This document shows, one piece after another, positions 49,238 through 58,050 of a DNA stretch of 64,000 nt. Numbering within the stretch: the stretch's first letter is position 1; the number at the start of each line of letters is the position of its first letter. Position numbers and translations under genes: made by a program. The notes under the pieces are model-generated. The model had not been told where the DNA came from and ran no database searches. It saw only the letters and a list, made by a program, of their open reading frames with translations. The stretch is from assembly GCA_902778285.1 (NCBI GenBank), contig CACYXC010000012.1, forward strand, positions 21,525 through 85,524, read 5' to 3'. The stretch is from Oscillospiraceae bacterium. Lineage in GTDB: Bacteria > Bacillota > Clostridia > Oscillospirales > Oscillospiraceae.

Positions 49238-50021
49238 GGCCGCTGCCGTCGAAAACGACGGCAGCATGAGTCTCTCCGGCCATCTGCGGGAGCTGCGCAA
49301 CCGCATCGCCGTCTGTGTGGTGGTGCTGGTGCTCGGCTTTTTCGGCTGCCTGAGCGTGGCCGGACGCCTTGTGACCATGCTGACCGATCTGGGCACGGCG
49401 TATAACTATAACTATGTCTACATCGCGCCGCAGGAGCTGCTGCTGGTCTATTTTAACCTCGCCCTGATCGGCGCCGTGGTGCTGACCTTCCCGGTGATGG
49501 CCTACGAGGCCTATGCCTTCTGCAGCCCCGGGCTGAGCCGCCGCGAGCGGACGAGCATCGCCATGGCTCTCTTGGCCGGGACGCTGTTTTTCGCGGGCGG
49601 CGTGGCTTTCGCGCGCTTTATCAGCATGCCCTTCATGCTGCGCTTTCTGATCGGCTTTACCAGAGAGGTCGACGTATCGGCTTCCATCAGTATCCAGCAG
49701 TACGTGGGCTTTCTGATGACGGTGTTTGTGATCTTCGGCGTCGTGTTCGAGCTGCCGGTGGTCTCCGTCATGCTGACAAGCCTCGGCGTGCTGCGGGCCG
49801 AGTGGCTCTCGAAGGGCCGCCGCGTCGTCATCGTGGTGATCTTCGTGCTGGCCGCGATCATCACCCCACCCGACATCGTCTCGCAGATCATGGTGGCGAT
49901 CCCCATGATCGGCCTGTATGAGCTGAGCATCCTGCTCAGCCGTCTCGTCATGAAGGCGAAGAAAAACAAGGCCGAGGACGAGGAAGAGGACGACGAGGAC
50001 GACGAGGACGAGGACGAATAG
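49221..50021 (+). CDS. tatC: Twin-arginine translocase subunit TatC
   Basis: 266 residues, six membrane helices; receptor for twin-arginine signal peptides. SLSGHLRELRNRI is the N-terminal TatC signature, and YVYIAPQELLLVYFNLALIGAV, SRRERTS and FELPVV also fit. The C-terminus is a run of about 20 acidic residues (DEEEDDEDDEDEDE), longer than usual. The stop lies 20 bases before a terminator hairpin that has been duplicated around a family III element. Confidence 0.94.
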   Translation: MKKKNKAAAVENDGSMSLSGHLRELRNRIAVCVVVLVLGFFGCLSVAGRLVTMLTDLGTAYNYNYVYIAPQELLLVYFNLALIGAVVLTFPVMAYEAYAFCSPGLSRRERTSIAMALLAGTLFFAGGVAFARFISMPFMLRFLIGFTREVDVSASISIQQYVGFLMTVFVIFGVVFELPVVSVMLTSLGVLRAEWLSKGRRVVIVVIFVLAAIITPPDIVSQIMVAIPMIGLYELSILLSRLVMKAKKNKAEDEEEDDEDDEDEDE

Positions 50022-50041
50022 AGCAAATCGGAACCTCAGGA

Positions 50042-50249
50042 AGCCCGGCGCTGTGCGCCGGGCTCAGTGTGTCGACAAAGTGTCGACAGCTTGAGCGGCA
50101 AAAATGGGAACTTTCGAAAAAGTTCTCATTTTTGAGAATATCAAACGCGAGAGGGAATAACCAATCCCCTCTCGCGCTCTCCCCATGCGAGTCCGACTTG
50201 CTCTGTATAGGTTTGTCTACAGTCTGAGCCCGGCGCTGTGCGCCGGGCT
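50042..50249 (-). mobile_element. Terminator-embedded palindromic element, family III copy 2
   Basis: A perfect 23-bp direct repeat (50042-50064 and 50227-50249), which is exactly the tatC terminator hairpin, flanks a 162-base insert. The insert ends CAGTGTGTCGACAAAG (50065-50080) and, on the other strand, CAGACTGTAGACAAAC (50226-50211): terminal inverted repeats meeting the direct repeat without a gap. The interior contains GTCGAC-type, ATGGGAACTTT/AAAGTTCTCAT-type and GCGAGAGGG/CCCTCTCGC hairpins. In reverse complement its core is identical over about 35 bases to copy 3. It covers most of the 347-base gap between tatC and nrfA; no ORF. Confidence 0.78.
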
Positions 50250-50256
50250 TCCTTTT
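50227..50256 (+). terminator. Terminator of the tatBAC operon (distal copy)
   Basis: Stem AGCCCGGCGC / GCGCCGGGCT, loop TGT, followed by TCCTTTTT. The proximal copy at 50042 lacks a T-run. Confidence 0.85.
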
Positions 50257-50288
50257 TCGGCAAATCACGCACAAGAAAAAAGCGCCTG

Positions 50289-50317
50289 TTGACATTATCT
50301 TCGCCATCCTGTACAAT
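50289..50317 (+). promoter_or_regulatory. Promoter of nrfA
   Basis: TTGACA (50289-50294), 17-bp spacer, TACAAT (50312-50317), 52 bases before the ATG: a near-consensus housekeeping promoter. Confidence 0.75.
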
Positions 50318-50368
50318 CAAACTATATTGGAACGCCCTGGAGGCGTGAAAAGGATTGTGGAGGTCGTC

Positions 50369-51652
50369 ATGAAAAAGGAGAACAAGAGACTCCTGCTGGG
50401 CCTTGCTGTCATGCTGTGCTGCACCGTGCTGTGTCTCGTGCTGCTCACCGCCGTGTTCCCGAAAGGGCCGCTTGCCGTCGCCGCGGCATCGACCAATGAA
50501 GTATCTGCGGACGGCGTGCGCATCGCCAAGGTCGAGAAGACAGGCTCGGGCATCACGATGCTGACTGCCGGGGACTGGGAGAGCGCTTATCCCGAAATCT
50601 ACGCGTCCTACATGAAGAACAGCGAGAACGACTCCGCCGAGGACTATGTGGCGGAGTATCCCATGATCTCCACGCTGTTCGAAGGCTACGGCTTCGCCAA
50701 GTTCTACGGCGGCGCCCGCGGCCACACCTATGTCATCGACGACGTGACGGGCACCGGCCGTCCGCATGCGATGGCAAACTGCTTCACCTGCAAGACCCCG
50801 AACATGACCGTGCTGGTAAACGAGCTCGGCGACGAGGCCTATTCCAAGGCTTTTGAGGACGTGCTGCAGCAGGTCAACGAGCCCCTGAGCTGCTACAACT
50901 GCCACGGCAACACCGGCAGCACCCTGATGGTGACCCACCAGTATCTGGCCAACGCCATGGGCAGCGACCTCAAGAAGGTCGACGCCGCGACGCTGACCTG
51001 CGCCCAGTGCCATGTGGACTACTACTTCGCCCCTGAGACGAAGGCGGTCACCCTGCCCTACACGAGCCTTGCGAGCATGAACCCGGACGACATCCTGGAT
51101 TACTACAACAACCTGATGGTCGACGGGGAAGTCTTTGCGGACTATGTCCATGCGAGCTCCGGCGTACGCCAGATCATGATCAATCACCCCGAGTACGAGA
51201 CCTTTGCCGGCAAGGGCAGCGTGCACTTCGGTACCTTCACCTGCGCCGACTGCCACATGGGCACCGTGACGGCTGAGGACGGCAAGACCTACCCGAATCA
51301 TTTCCTGCGCAGCCCCCTGGACAATCCCGAGCTGATCGAGAGCACCTGCTCCGCGTGCCACGCGGATCTCGCGGGCTTTGTCAAGGGCATCCAGGACAAA
51401 GCGGAGGAGCGCACCTATGACATCGGCTATCAGCTGGAGGAGCTGATCAACAAGGTGACGGCGGCGGCCGAGAGCGGCGAGTACACGGACGAAGAGCTGG
51501 ACGCGATCCGCATGAGCTACCGCAACGCGCAGTTCTACTGGAACTTCGTGTTCGTGGAAAACAGCGAGGGCGCGCACAACTCCAGACTCACACACGAGTG
51601 CCTGGACAAGTCCGAGGCGCTGATCGCCGAGACGCTGGCATTGTTCCACTAA
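50369..51652 (+). CDS. nrfA: Ammonia-forming cytochrome c nitrite reductase NrfA
   Basis: Six-electron reduction of nitrite to ammonium outside the membrane. 427 residues with an N-terminal signal/anchor helix (about 8-30). Five haem motifs in NrfA order: CFTCK (138-142), the lysine-ligated catalytic haem, then CYNCH (175), CAQCH (211), CADCH (292) and CSACH (327). CHVDYYFAP after haem 3 belongs to the calcium/active-site region. No NrfH quinol dehydrogenase or nrfBCD is adjacent, so the electron donor is unknown. ATG 50369 has GTGGAGG upstream. A terminator separates it from resB. Confidence 0.94.
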   Translation: MKKENKRLLLGLAVMLCCTVLCLVLLTAVFPKGPLAVAAASTNEVSADGVRIAKVEKTGSGITMLTAGDWESAYPEIYASYMKNSENDSAEDYVAEYPMISTLFEGYGFAKFYGGARGHTYVIDDVTGTGRPHAMANCFTCKTPNMTVLVNELGDEAYSKAFEDVLQQVNEPLSCYNCHGNTGSTLMVTHQYLANAMGSDLKKVDAATLTCAQCHVDYYFAPETKAVTLPYTSLASMNPDDILDYYNNLMVDGEVFADYVHASSGVRQIMINHPEYETFAGKGSVHFGTFTCADCHMGTVTAEDGKTYPNHFLRSPLDNPELIESTCSACHADLAGFVKGIQDKAEERTYDIGYQLEELINKVTAAAESGEYTDEELDAIRMSYRNAQFYWNFVFVENSEGAHNSRLTHECLDKSEALIAETLALFH

Positions 51653-51665
51653 ACCGTTGAAACAG

Positions 51666-51702
51666 GCCGCCCCGCCCTTCCGGGCGGGGCGGCTTTCGTT
51701 TT
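51666..51702 (+). terminator. Terminator after nrfA
   Basis: Perfect 12-bp GC-rich stem GCCGCCCCGCCC / GGGCGGGGCGGC, loop TTCC, tail TTTCGTTTT. It would reduce read-through into resB. Confidence 0.85.
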
Positions 51703-51715
51703 CTGTGAGGATGGC

Positions 51716-52954
51716 ATGAAAAAAGTCTACGATTTCCTCCGCTCGATGCGCTTCGGCATCCTCCTGCTCCTGCTGATCGCCGCCTGCTCCGTCGTTGGCA
51801 CGGTGATCCCGCAGGGAAGGGAGGCCGCCTGGTACGCGCAGAATTACACCGACATCCACGCGACCCTGCTGACGCTGGGCATGGACCGCGTGTTTCAGGG
51901 CTGGTTCTTCATCACACTGCTGGTGCTGCTGTGCCTGAACCTGAGCCTGTGCTCGATCCTGCGCGTGCGCGGTTTCGAAAAGAGCGGCGATCTGATCGCC
52001 CGCGCGGCCGCGCTGCCGAGCGTGGAAAAGCTCGACGCCGTACAGCTTGAGTCCGTGAGAAAGCATCTCCTCACGCAGCGCTGCCGGGAACAGAAGATCG
52101 GTACGGCGAGCGTATACAGCAAAAACCTCTTCGGCCGCTTCGGTACCTTCATCACCCATCTGGCGATCCTGCTGACGGTGATCTTCGGCGCCGCCGCCCT
52201 GTATGCGCCCGCAGTCGTCGACCGAAGCTGTCTGCCGGGCGAGGCGCTGGAGATGGAGGACGGGACCCGCATCGAGGTGCAGAGCTTTCACATCGAAAAC
52301 GAGCTGGGAGAGCTGGACTACGAGAGCGTGCTGCGCGTGACCCTGCCCGACGGGCGACAGAGCGACTGGCAGGCGGTGAGCGTCAACCACCCGCTCTCCT
52401 TCGGCTCCTACAAGGTCTATCAGCAGACCTACGGCACCGCGGGTTCTCTGACGACGCGCAATACCGCCAGCGGCGGCGAGGACAGCTTCGTTTTGACCGA
52501 GCCCTGCTTCCTGACCACGGACGGGATGAACGGCCTCTGGTTCGAGGCGCTCTATCCCGGCTATATCCGCGGGGAGGACGGAGGCTTCACGCTGATCACA
52601 TCCACCTCCGGCAGCTACACCGACCCGGTCTATCAGATCCTGATTGCCGCGGACGGGGAGTATACCCCGGTGCTGGCCTTCCCGGGTGAGGAGCTGACGG
52701 TCGGCGATATGGAGTACACCTTCAATGAGCCGATCGAATACCCGGGCCTTCGCATCAAGCGCACGCCTCCTCTGGTCAACGCTCTTCTCCTCCTGGCTTT
52801 CGCGCTCATGATCGCGGGCCTGACCATCACTTTCTTTCTGCAGCCTGTTCTGGTCAAAACAGACCCGGACGGATATACGGTAAGCGGCCCGAAACCTGAG
52901 AGCATGCGCATGGAGCTGCGCCTGCTTCTGAACGAGAAACAAGAGGGAGTCTGA
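51716..52954 (+). CDS. resB: Cytochrome c biogenesis protein ResB (Ccs1)
   Basis: 412 residues. System II haem-lyase subunit: N-terminal MKKVYDFLRSMRFGILLLLLIAACSVVGTVIPQ is the classic ResB opening, a second helix GWFFITLLVLLCLNLSLCS and a third (about 140-165) follow, then a large extracytoplasmic domain and a last helix (about 350-375). With ResC it delivers and ligates haem to CxxCH motifs, which NrfA directly upstream needs. Starts 14 bases after the nrfA terminator. Confidence 0.9.
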   Translation: MKKVYDFLRSMRFGILLLLLIAACSVVGTVIPQGREAAWYAQNYTDIHATLLTLGMDRVFQGWFFITLLVLLCLNLSLCSILRVRGFEKSGDLIARAAALPSVEKLDAVQLESVRKHLLTQRCREQKIGTASVYSKNLFGRFGTFITHLAILLTVIFGAAALYAPAVVDRSCLPGEALEMEDGTRIEVQSFHIENELGELDYESVLRVTLPDGRQSDWQAVSVNHPLSFGSYKVYQQTYGTAGSLTTRNTASGGEDSFVLTEPCFLTTDGMNGLWFEALYPGYIRGEDGGFTLITSTSGSYTDPVYQILIAADGEYTPVLAFPGEELTVGDMEYTFNEPIEYPGLRIKRTPPLVNALLLLAFALMIAGLTITFFLQPVLVKTDPDGYTVSGPKPESMRMELRLLLNEKQEGV

Positions 52955-52962
52955 TCCGAACC

Positions 52963-53757
52963 ATGCTCAACATCATCTTCTTTGCGGCGCTGTCGCTGTA
53001 TTTCATCGCCTCCCTGCTGGAGTTCGGCGGCGTCAGCTTCAAAAAGGAAAAGCTTCTCCGCGCCGCCTGGTATGTCTTCCTGGCTGGCTTTGCGCTGCAC
53101 AGCGTGTATTTCATTGCCCGCGGCGTCAAGGCGGGCCGCGTGCCCCTGGCCAATCAGTTTGAGTTCGCCATGGCCTTCGCCTGGGGCGTCGCCGCGCTGC
53201 TGATCGTCTTCCGCACGCGTCTGAAGGCGGAGTGGCTCTGTGTCGCGGCCATGCCCATGAGCTTTCTGATCCTCTCCTACGCGGCGCTGCAGCCGCGGGA
53301 GATCACCGAACTCATGCCCGCCCTCAAGAGCACCTGGTTCGTGTTCCATATCGGCTCTGCCATGTTCAGCTATTCGGCCTTCGCGATCGCGGGCTGCGCC
53401 GGCCTGCGCTACCTTCTGCTCAGCCGAAAGGGGAAAGAGACGGATGAGCTCAGGCTCCAGCAGATGGATTTTATGAGCTACCGCATGGTTGCGCTGGGCT
53501 TCCTGCTGCTGACCGTCACGATCCTGACCGGCGCGATCTGGGCGGAGCAGGCGTGGTCCGCGTTCTGGACCTGGGACCCCAAGGAGGTCTGGGCGCTGAT
53601 CACCTGGATCATCTACGCCGTCTATCTGCATCTCCGCCTGCGAAAGAAGACCGGTGCCAGAACGCTCGCCTGGTTCGTGGTGATCGCCGTGCCGGTGGTG
53701 CTCTTCACCTTCGCCGGGGTCAACACCCTGATGCCCGGTCTTCACAGCTACGGCTGA
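52963..53757 (+). CDS. resC: Cytochrome c biogenesis protein ResC (CcsA)
   Basis: 264 residues, eight predicted membrane helices. The Trp-rich WWD haem-handling motif is AEQAWSAFWTWDPKEVWALI (about 185-204), with external His residues such as in LKSTWFVFHIGSAMFSYSAF. Partner of ResB; eight bases separate the genes. The pair supplies c-type cytochromes, and NrfA is the only one seen in the window. Followed by a family III element. Confidence 0.93.
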   Translation: MLNIIFFAALSLYFIASLLEFGGVSFKKEKLLRAAWYVFLAGFALHSVYFIARGVKAGRVPLANQFEFAMAFAWGVAALLIVFRTRLKAEWLCVAAMPMSFLILSYAALQPREITELMPALKSTWFVFHIGSAMFSYSAFAIAGCAGLRYLLLSRKGKETDELRLQQMDFMSYRMVALGFLLLTVTILTGAIWAEQAWSAFWTWDPKEVWALITWIIYAVYLHLRLRKKTGARTLAWFVVIAVPVVLFTFAGVNTLMPGLHSYG

Positions 53758-53768
53758 TATCGGCAGAA

Positions 53769-53944
53769 AAGTCCCGCAGCGTCCGCTGCGGGACTTCAGA
53801 CTGTAGACAAACCCATACAGAACAAGTCGGACTCGCATGGGGAGAGCGCGAGAGGGGACGGTAATCCCCTTTCGCGGTACAATCTGTGCAAAAGTCGACA
53901 CTTTGTCGACAGCTTGAAGTCCTGCAGCGTCCGCTGCGGGATTT
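53769..53944 (+). mobile_element. Terminator-embedded palindromic element, family III copy 3
   Basis: A 28-bp direct repeat (53769-53796 and 53917-53944; 26 of 28 identical) comprising the resC terminator hairpin flanks a 120-base insert. The insert begins CAGACTGTAGACAAAC and ends, in reverse complement, CAAGCTGTCGACAAAG; 12 of the first 15 bases match as inverted repeats. It shares the core GTCGGACTCGCATGGGGAGA with copy 2 (opposite orientation) and, in changed form, copy 1. It lacks the middle hairpin of the two longer copies. Confidence 0.78.
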
Positions 53945-53946
53945 TT
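53917..53946 (+). terminator. Terminator of resB-resC (distal copy)
   Basis: Hairpin with arms TCCTGCAGCG / CGCTGCGGGA followed by TTTTT and a second T-run. Confidence 0.8.
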
Positions 53947-54016
53947 CTGTTTTTAAGATCGTTTTTGCAACCGACGGAGAAAAACGGCTTTTATATGAGT
54001 GAAAGGGGGAACACGG

Positions 54017-54574
54017 ATGGAAGATAAAGACATCGTGGACCTGTACTGGCAGCGCTCGGAGAGAGCCATCGCCGAGAGCGCGGCCAAATACGGCGCTTAC
54101 TGCCGCAGCATTGCCGGACGCATCCTGCGAAACGAGGAGGATACCGAGGAGTGCGTCAGCGACACCTGGCTGCACGCCTGGAATGCCATGCCGAGCGACC
54201 GGCCCGAGCGCCTTTCCCTGTATCTTGGGAAGCTCAGCCGCTGGCTCAGCCTGAACCGCCTGCGCGACCGGGAGCGTCTGCGCCGGGGCGGGGGAGAGGT
54301 AACGCTTGCGCTCGAGGAGCTCGACGAGCTGCTGCCCGCGGCCTGCGACACGGAGAAAAGCGTGGAGCAGCGGGAGCTGACGCGGTGCATCGGAAATTAT
54401 GTAAACCGGATGAAGGAGCCGGAGCGCAGCGTTTTTCTCTGCCGTTACTGGTATCTGGCGCCGGTCAAGGAGATCGCGGCACGCTTCGCCTTCAGTGAGA
54501 GCAAGGTCAAATCCATGCTGCTGCGCTCCCGGAAGAAGCTGAAAACGGAATTGGAGAGGGAGGGGTATCTGTGA
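54017..54574 (+). CDS. ECF-type RNA polymerase sigma factor
   Basis: 185 residues. Region 2 EDTEECVSDTWLHAWNAMPSD with preceding AGRILRNEEDTEE, and region 4 HTH PVKEIAARFAFSESKVKSMLLRSRKKLKTEL. ATG 54017 follows GGGGGA. The stop overlaps the next gene's GTG, an anti-sigma-like membrane protein, as is usual for signal-responsive ECF factors. TGCAACC at 53966-53972 resembles ECF -35 elements, but no convincing -10 follows at the right distance. Confidence 0.9.
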   Translation: MEDKDIVDLYWQRSERAIAESAAKYGAYCRSIAGRILRNEEDTEECVSDTWLHAWNAMPSDRPERLSLYLGKLSRWLSLNRLRDRERLRRGGGEVTLALEELDELLPAACDTEKSVEQRELTRCIGNYVNRMKEPERSVFLCRYWYLAPVKEIAARFAFSESKVKSMLLRSRKKLKTELEREGYL

Positions 54575-55479
54575 AAAGTGAAGACCTGCTCTATGCGCTG
54601 GGAGAAGTGGACAGCGCGGCAGTGATCCGCGCAGGCGAAAAACTGGCGGGAAAAAGCAGCCGTCCTGTCAGGCTCAAAGCCGTGCGCGTCCTTCTGGTCG
54701 CGGCGGCGCTGCTCTTCGCGCTCGGCGGCATCGGCTGGGGTGTTTACCAGAGCATCCTCTCGGCCAGAGTTCCGGAAGAGGGGGAGGCACTGGTCTACCA
54801 TGATATCATGTATGACCATGACGATCAGGCGAAGCCTATCGAATTCCAGTTTCGCCAGGCGGCGCTCGTGATCCATGTAAACTGCGACGAGGGCAGCAGG
54901 CTGTGTCTTTTCAAGCTGCCCGAAGCGGGCGGCAGGAGAAATCTGCTCTCCATTTTGAATACCTCAGTGCCCTATGAAGGGGCCCATGTGCGCAAATTTC
55001 CCAATATTCCGCTGAAGCGCAAGGAGGCGCTGGAGCAGGCCGGGATGAGCCTGCTGGAGGCGGGAAGCTATGGAAACTACTGGTTCCTTCACGATGAAGA
55101 GGATTATAATATCCCGGCCTTGAGCGTCGAACTGATGAATGCCTGTGAACTTTACGGGACGGACCTGATCCTGGGATGGGAAGGCGGCGAGGCGGAAGTC
55201 ATACAGCAGCGCGAGGACGAGAAGAGCCTTGAGATGGAGGTCTTTTATCGCTATCGTCTGGAGACGCGGTATCTCTTTCGCTATGACCGGGAAATGCAGT
55301 ATCTGCTGGTGATCTGCGGAGACGCGGAGCAATATGAGTTTTCTGATCTGGAGCAGATCGCGGATACGCTGGAGCTCCGGCAGACGGATCTGGTCGTAAG
55401 TTATGACGAGAGCGAAATCGCAGATTATCGTACGATCCAGGAGCGAGATATGTGGATTGACATGGTGGAGCACCATTGA
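54571..55479 (+). CDS. Membrane protein, probable anti-sigma factor of the adjacent ECF sigma
   Basis: 302 residues: cytoplasmic N-terminus of about 40 residues (KSEDLLYALGEVDSAAVIRAGEKL), one membrane helix (about 41-62), and a large outside domain. It starts with GTG overlapping the sigma stop, so the two are made in fixed ratio. The function is inferred from position and topology; there is no zinc HxxxCxxC anti-sigma motif, so the mechanism would differ from RsrA-type factors. Confidence 0.7.
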   Translation: MKSEDLLYALGEVDSAAVIRAGEKLAGKSSRPVRLKAVRVLLVAAALLFALGGIGWGVYQSILSARVPEEGEALVYHDIMYDHDDQAKPIEFQFRQAALVIHVNCDEGSRLCLFKLPEAGGRRNLLSILNTSVPYEGAHVRKFPNIPLKRKEALEQAGMSLLEAGSYGNYWFLHDEEDYNIPALSVELMNACELYGTDLILGWEGGEAEVIQQREDEKSLEMEVFYRYRLETRYLFRYDREMQYLLVICGDAEQYEFSDLEQIADTLELRQTDLVVSYDESEIADYRTIQERDMWIDMVEHH

Positions 55480-55512
55480 AAAAGCGGCCGCCGCGGTATT
55501 AACCGCGGCGGC
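55479..55512 (-). terminator. Terminator of the HAD-ABC operon
   Basis: Perfect 11-bp stem GCCGCCGCGGT / ACCGCGGCGGC; followed on the minus strand by CTTTTTC. It overlaps the end of the anti-sigma gene. Confidence 0.7.
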
Positions 55513-55532
55513 TGCTCCGTTGATAGGATGGT

Positions 55533-56150
55533 TTACAGGGACACCGGGACGCCCGCCTCGTTCAGCTCCCTGCGCAGGCGGGCCATATCGCCCATGAATA
55601 CGGTGGCGTTCATGCCGCTGAGCCAGGCGCCGTCCACATTGATGATGCTGTCGTCGATGAAGAAGCACTCGGCCGGGTCGAGGGAGAACTGCCGGTACAG
55701 CTCCGCGTAGATCTCCCGCTCCGGCTTGAGCATTTTCACATCCGCCGAGACGATGCGCCCGTCGAAGCACTCCGAGCCCGGGATGCGGTGGAAGTACTCC
55801 GAGAGCGAGCTCGTGGCGTTGGATAGCAGATACACGCCGTAACCCAGCGCCTTGACCTCCCGCACGAGCTCCGCCATGCCCGGGATCGGGTCGAGCGGAT
55901 ACTTCCACCAGTCGAAGACGCAGTGCCGCGCAGCCTCGTGCAGACGCTCGGGCAGGCGGCGGCAAATGCGCGCACAGCCCTCCTCCTGACTCATCCAGCC
56001 GTGGTCCATGGCGGCCCACTCGGCGCAGTGGAAGACCTCCCGCAGGAGCAGGGCGCTGTCCGCCTCGCCGAGATTTTCACGGGCCACGATGGCGGGCGGG
56101 TTCCAGTCGATCAGGACGCAGCCCATGTCGAACACAATGTTTTTGATCAT
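55533..56150 (-). CDS. HAD-superfamily phosphatase
   Basis: 205 residues, class I HAD with alpha-helical cap. Motif I FDMGCVLIDWNP (nucleophile Asp8), motif II LLSNATSS, Lys in KMLKPEREIY, motif IV FIDDSIINVDGA. The D-x-G-x-V-L form of motif I is that of YihX-type sugar-phosphate phosphatases. Four-base overlap with the permease gene puts it in the ABC importer operon, suggesting that it dephosphorylates the imported or a derived compound; the substrate is not known. Confidence 0.88.
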   Translation of the reverse strand: MIKNIVFDMGCVLIDWNPPAIVARENLGEADSALLLREVFHCAEWAAMDHGWMSQEEGCARICRRLPERLHEAARHCVFDWWKYPLDPIPGMAELVREVKALGYGVYLLSNATSSLSEYFHRIPGSECFDGRIVSADVKMLKPEREIYAELYRQFSLDPAECFFIDDSIINVDGAWLSGMNATVFMGDMARLRRELNEAGVPVSL

Positions 56151-58050
56151 GCCTTACCGGTTTCCTTCTTCCCAAAGAATGCGGAGATCTTCTCCATGCG
56201 TTTGCGCCGCCTGTCGCGGATCTCCAGCCGCTCGCCCAGATCGCGGGAGCCGACGCCGTAGACCAGATACAGGATCAGGCCCGAGACGAGCATGATGAAC
56301 ACCGTGGAGGCGCATCGGCGGCCCGAGGCGTTGACGTTGTAGCCGTACAGGCCCTCCTCGCGGCACATGGACTGGATGACCATGGCGTAGCTGGTGCCGT
56401 AGGTGCTGGCGAAGGTGGCCGACATGTCGTACTCGGTAAAGAGGGCGTTGAAGTTGAGCGCGAAGACGGCCAGCACTGAGGGCAGGATGATCGGGAGCTT
56501 GACGCGCAGGAAGGTGTATATCCCGCTCGCGCCGAGGTTTTTGGCCGCATCCTCCAGCTCCTCGTCGATCGAGTAGAAGCTCGCCTTGATCATGCGCAGC
56601 GAGAAGGGCAGCTTCGTCACCGTATAGGCCATGACGATCAGGAAGCGGACGTTCTGCGCGTAGTAGAGGTTCTGGTTGCCGACATACCAGACGGAGTCGG
56701 AGTTGAAGTAGGTGCGGTAGGAGTAGCAGATCAGGATCGTGGGCAGCAGCCAGGGGAAGAGCAGGGCGTATTCCAGCACGACGCCGGTGCCCTTGTTCTT
56801 CTTTTTGAACATGTAGTTGCAGGCCACCACGACGATCACGCAGGCCAGCGCCGCCGCAAGCGCCGAGAGGATGAAGCTGAGCCTGATGCCGCCCAGCGTC
56901 GCCTCGTTTGCGAACACGCCCGAGATCGAACCGACGCGGGTCTTGTACTTGCCGCGGCTGGTCAGATACTCGTAATCCTGCTGGCCGAAGTAATTGATGA
57001 GCGTCCAGTTGCTCAGGTCCAGCTTTTTCAGGCGGATCGCGCTGTAGGTCTGGAAGGAGAAGACGACGATCATGACCACCGGGGTCATGTAGATGATGAA
57101 GAGCAGGTAGGCGTAGATATGCGCGAGCACATTCGCCACCGGGTTCGTGATCTTCTGCTTCTGCAGCTTGGCCTTGGTCTTGGAGACGGAGAGGTAGTGC
57201 CCCTTGCGCTCGTAGGCGGACAGCACCGTCAAAAGCACGATCGTGAACATCGCCAGGATGATGGACAGCAGGGCCGCGCGGGCCTGGGGGAAGGCCTCGT
57301 CCGCGGTGGAGGAGCCGGCCAGACGCACGATCTCGGGGTTGATGGAGTCATAGCCCAGCAGGGTAGGCGCGGACATGGCGCACAGGCCCGTGATGAAGGT
57401 CATGACCGTCAGGGAGAACATCGTGGGGATCAGGGTGGGGAAGACCACCTTCCACAGGACCTTGAAGGGCCGGGCGCCCATGTTGCGCGCGGCCTCGACG
57501 GTGTTGTAGTCGATGCCGCGGATGGCGTTTCGCAGGAAGAGCATGTGGTTGGAGGTGCAGGCGAAGGTCATGGTGAAGAGGACCGCGTTGAAGCCCGAAA
57601 ACCAACTTGGATTGAAGTCCGGGAAGGCGTTCTTCATCGCCGTGGTCAGGATGCCGTCGCCCGCGTAGAGGAACATGTAGCCCGTGACCAGCGCGACGCC
57701 TGAGTAGATCATCGTGGTCATGTAGCCCATGCGCAGGATCTTCGCGCCCTTGATGTCAAAGTATTCGGTGAGCAGCACGATGGACACGCCGATGACGTTC
57801 ACCGTGATGACAAGGCAGATCGCCAGCTTCAGCGAATTCCACACGAACTTGCCCATGGAGCCCGCGAGGAAGAAGCGGATGACGGCGAAGGCGTCCCGTT
57901 CGCCGGCGGCGTTTTTGGTGTTGAAGATGCTGGTCAGGGTGTTGAGACAGGGCAGGAGCATGAAGCCGAAGAACAGGTAGACGAAGAAGCACACGCCTAC
58001 CAGGCGCACGAACAGCTCCGGCCGTATCCTGTTTCTCTCGAGCGTCTGCG

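Noticed and set aside
50141-52942. 933-codon open frame on the minus strand across nrfA and resB
   Set aside because: Long antisense frames are common in this GC-rich DNA. The opposite strand has two genes with clear haem and membrane motifs, a promoter and a terminator.
53966-53988. ECF-type autoregulated promoter (TGCAACC) before the ECF sigma gene
   Set aside because: The only -10-like CGGC lies about 12 bases downstream, too close for a usual ECF promoter.
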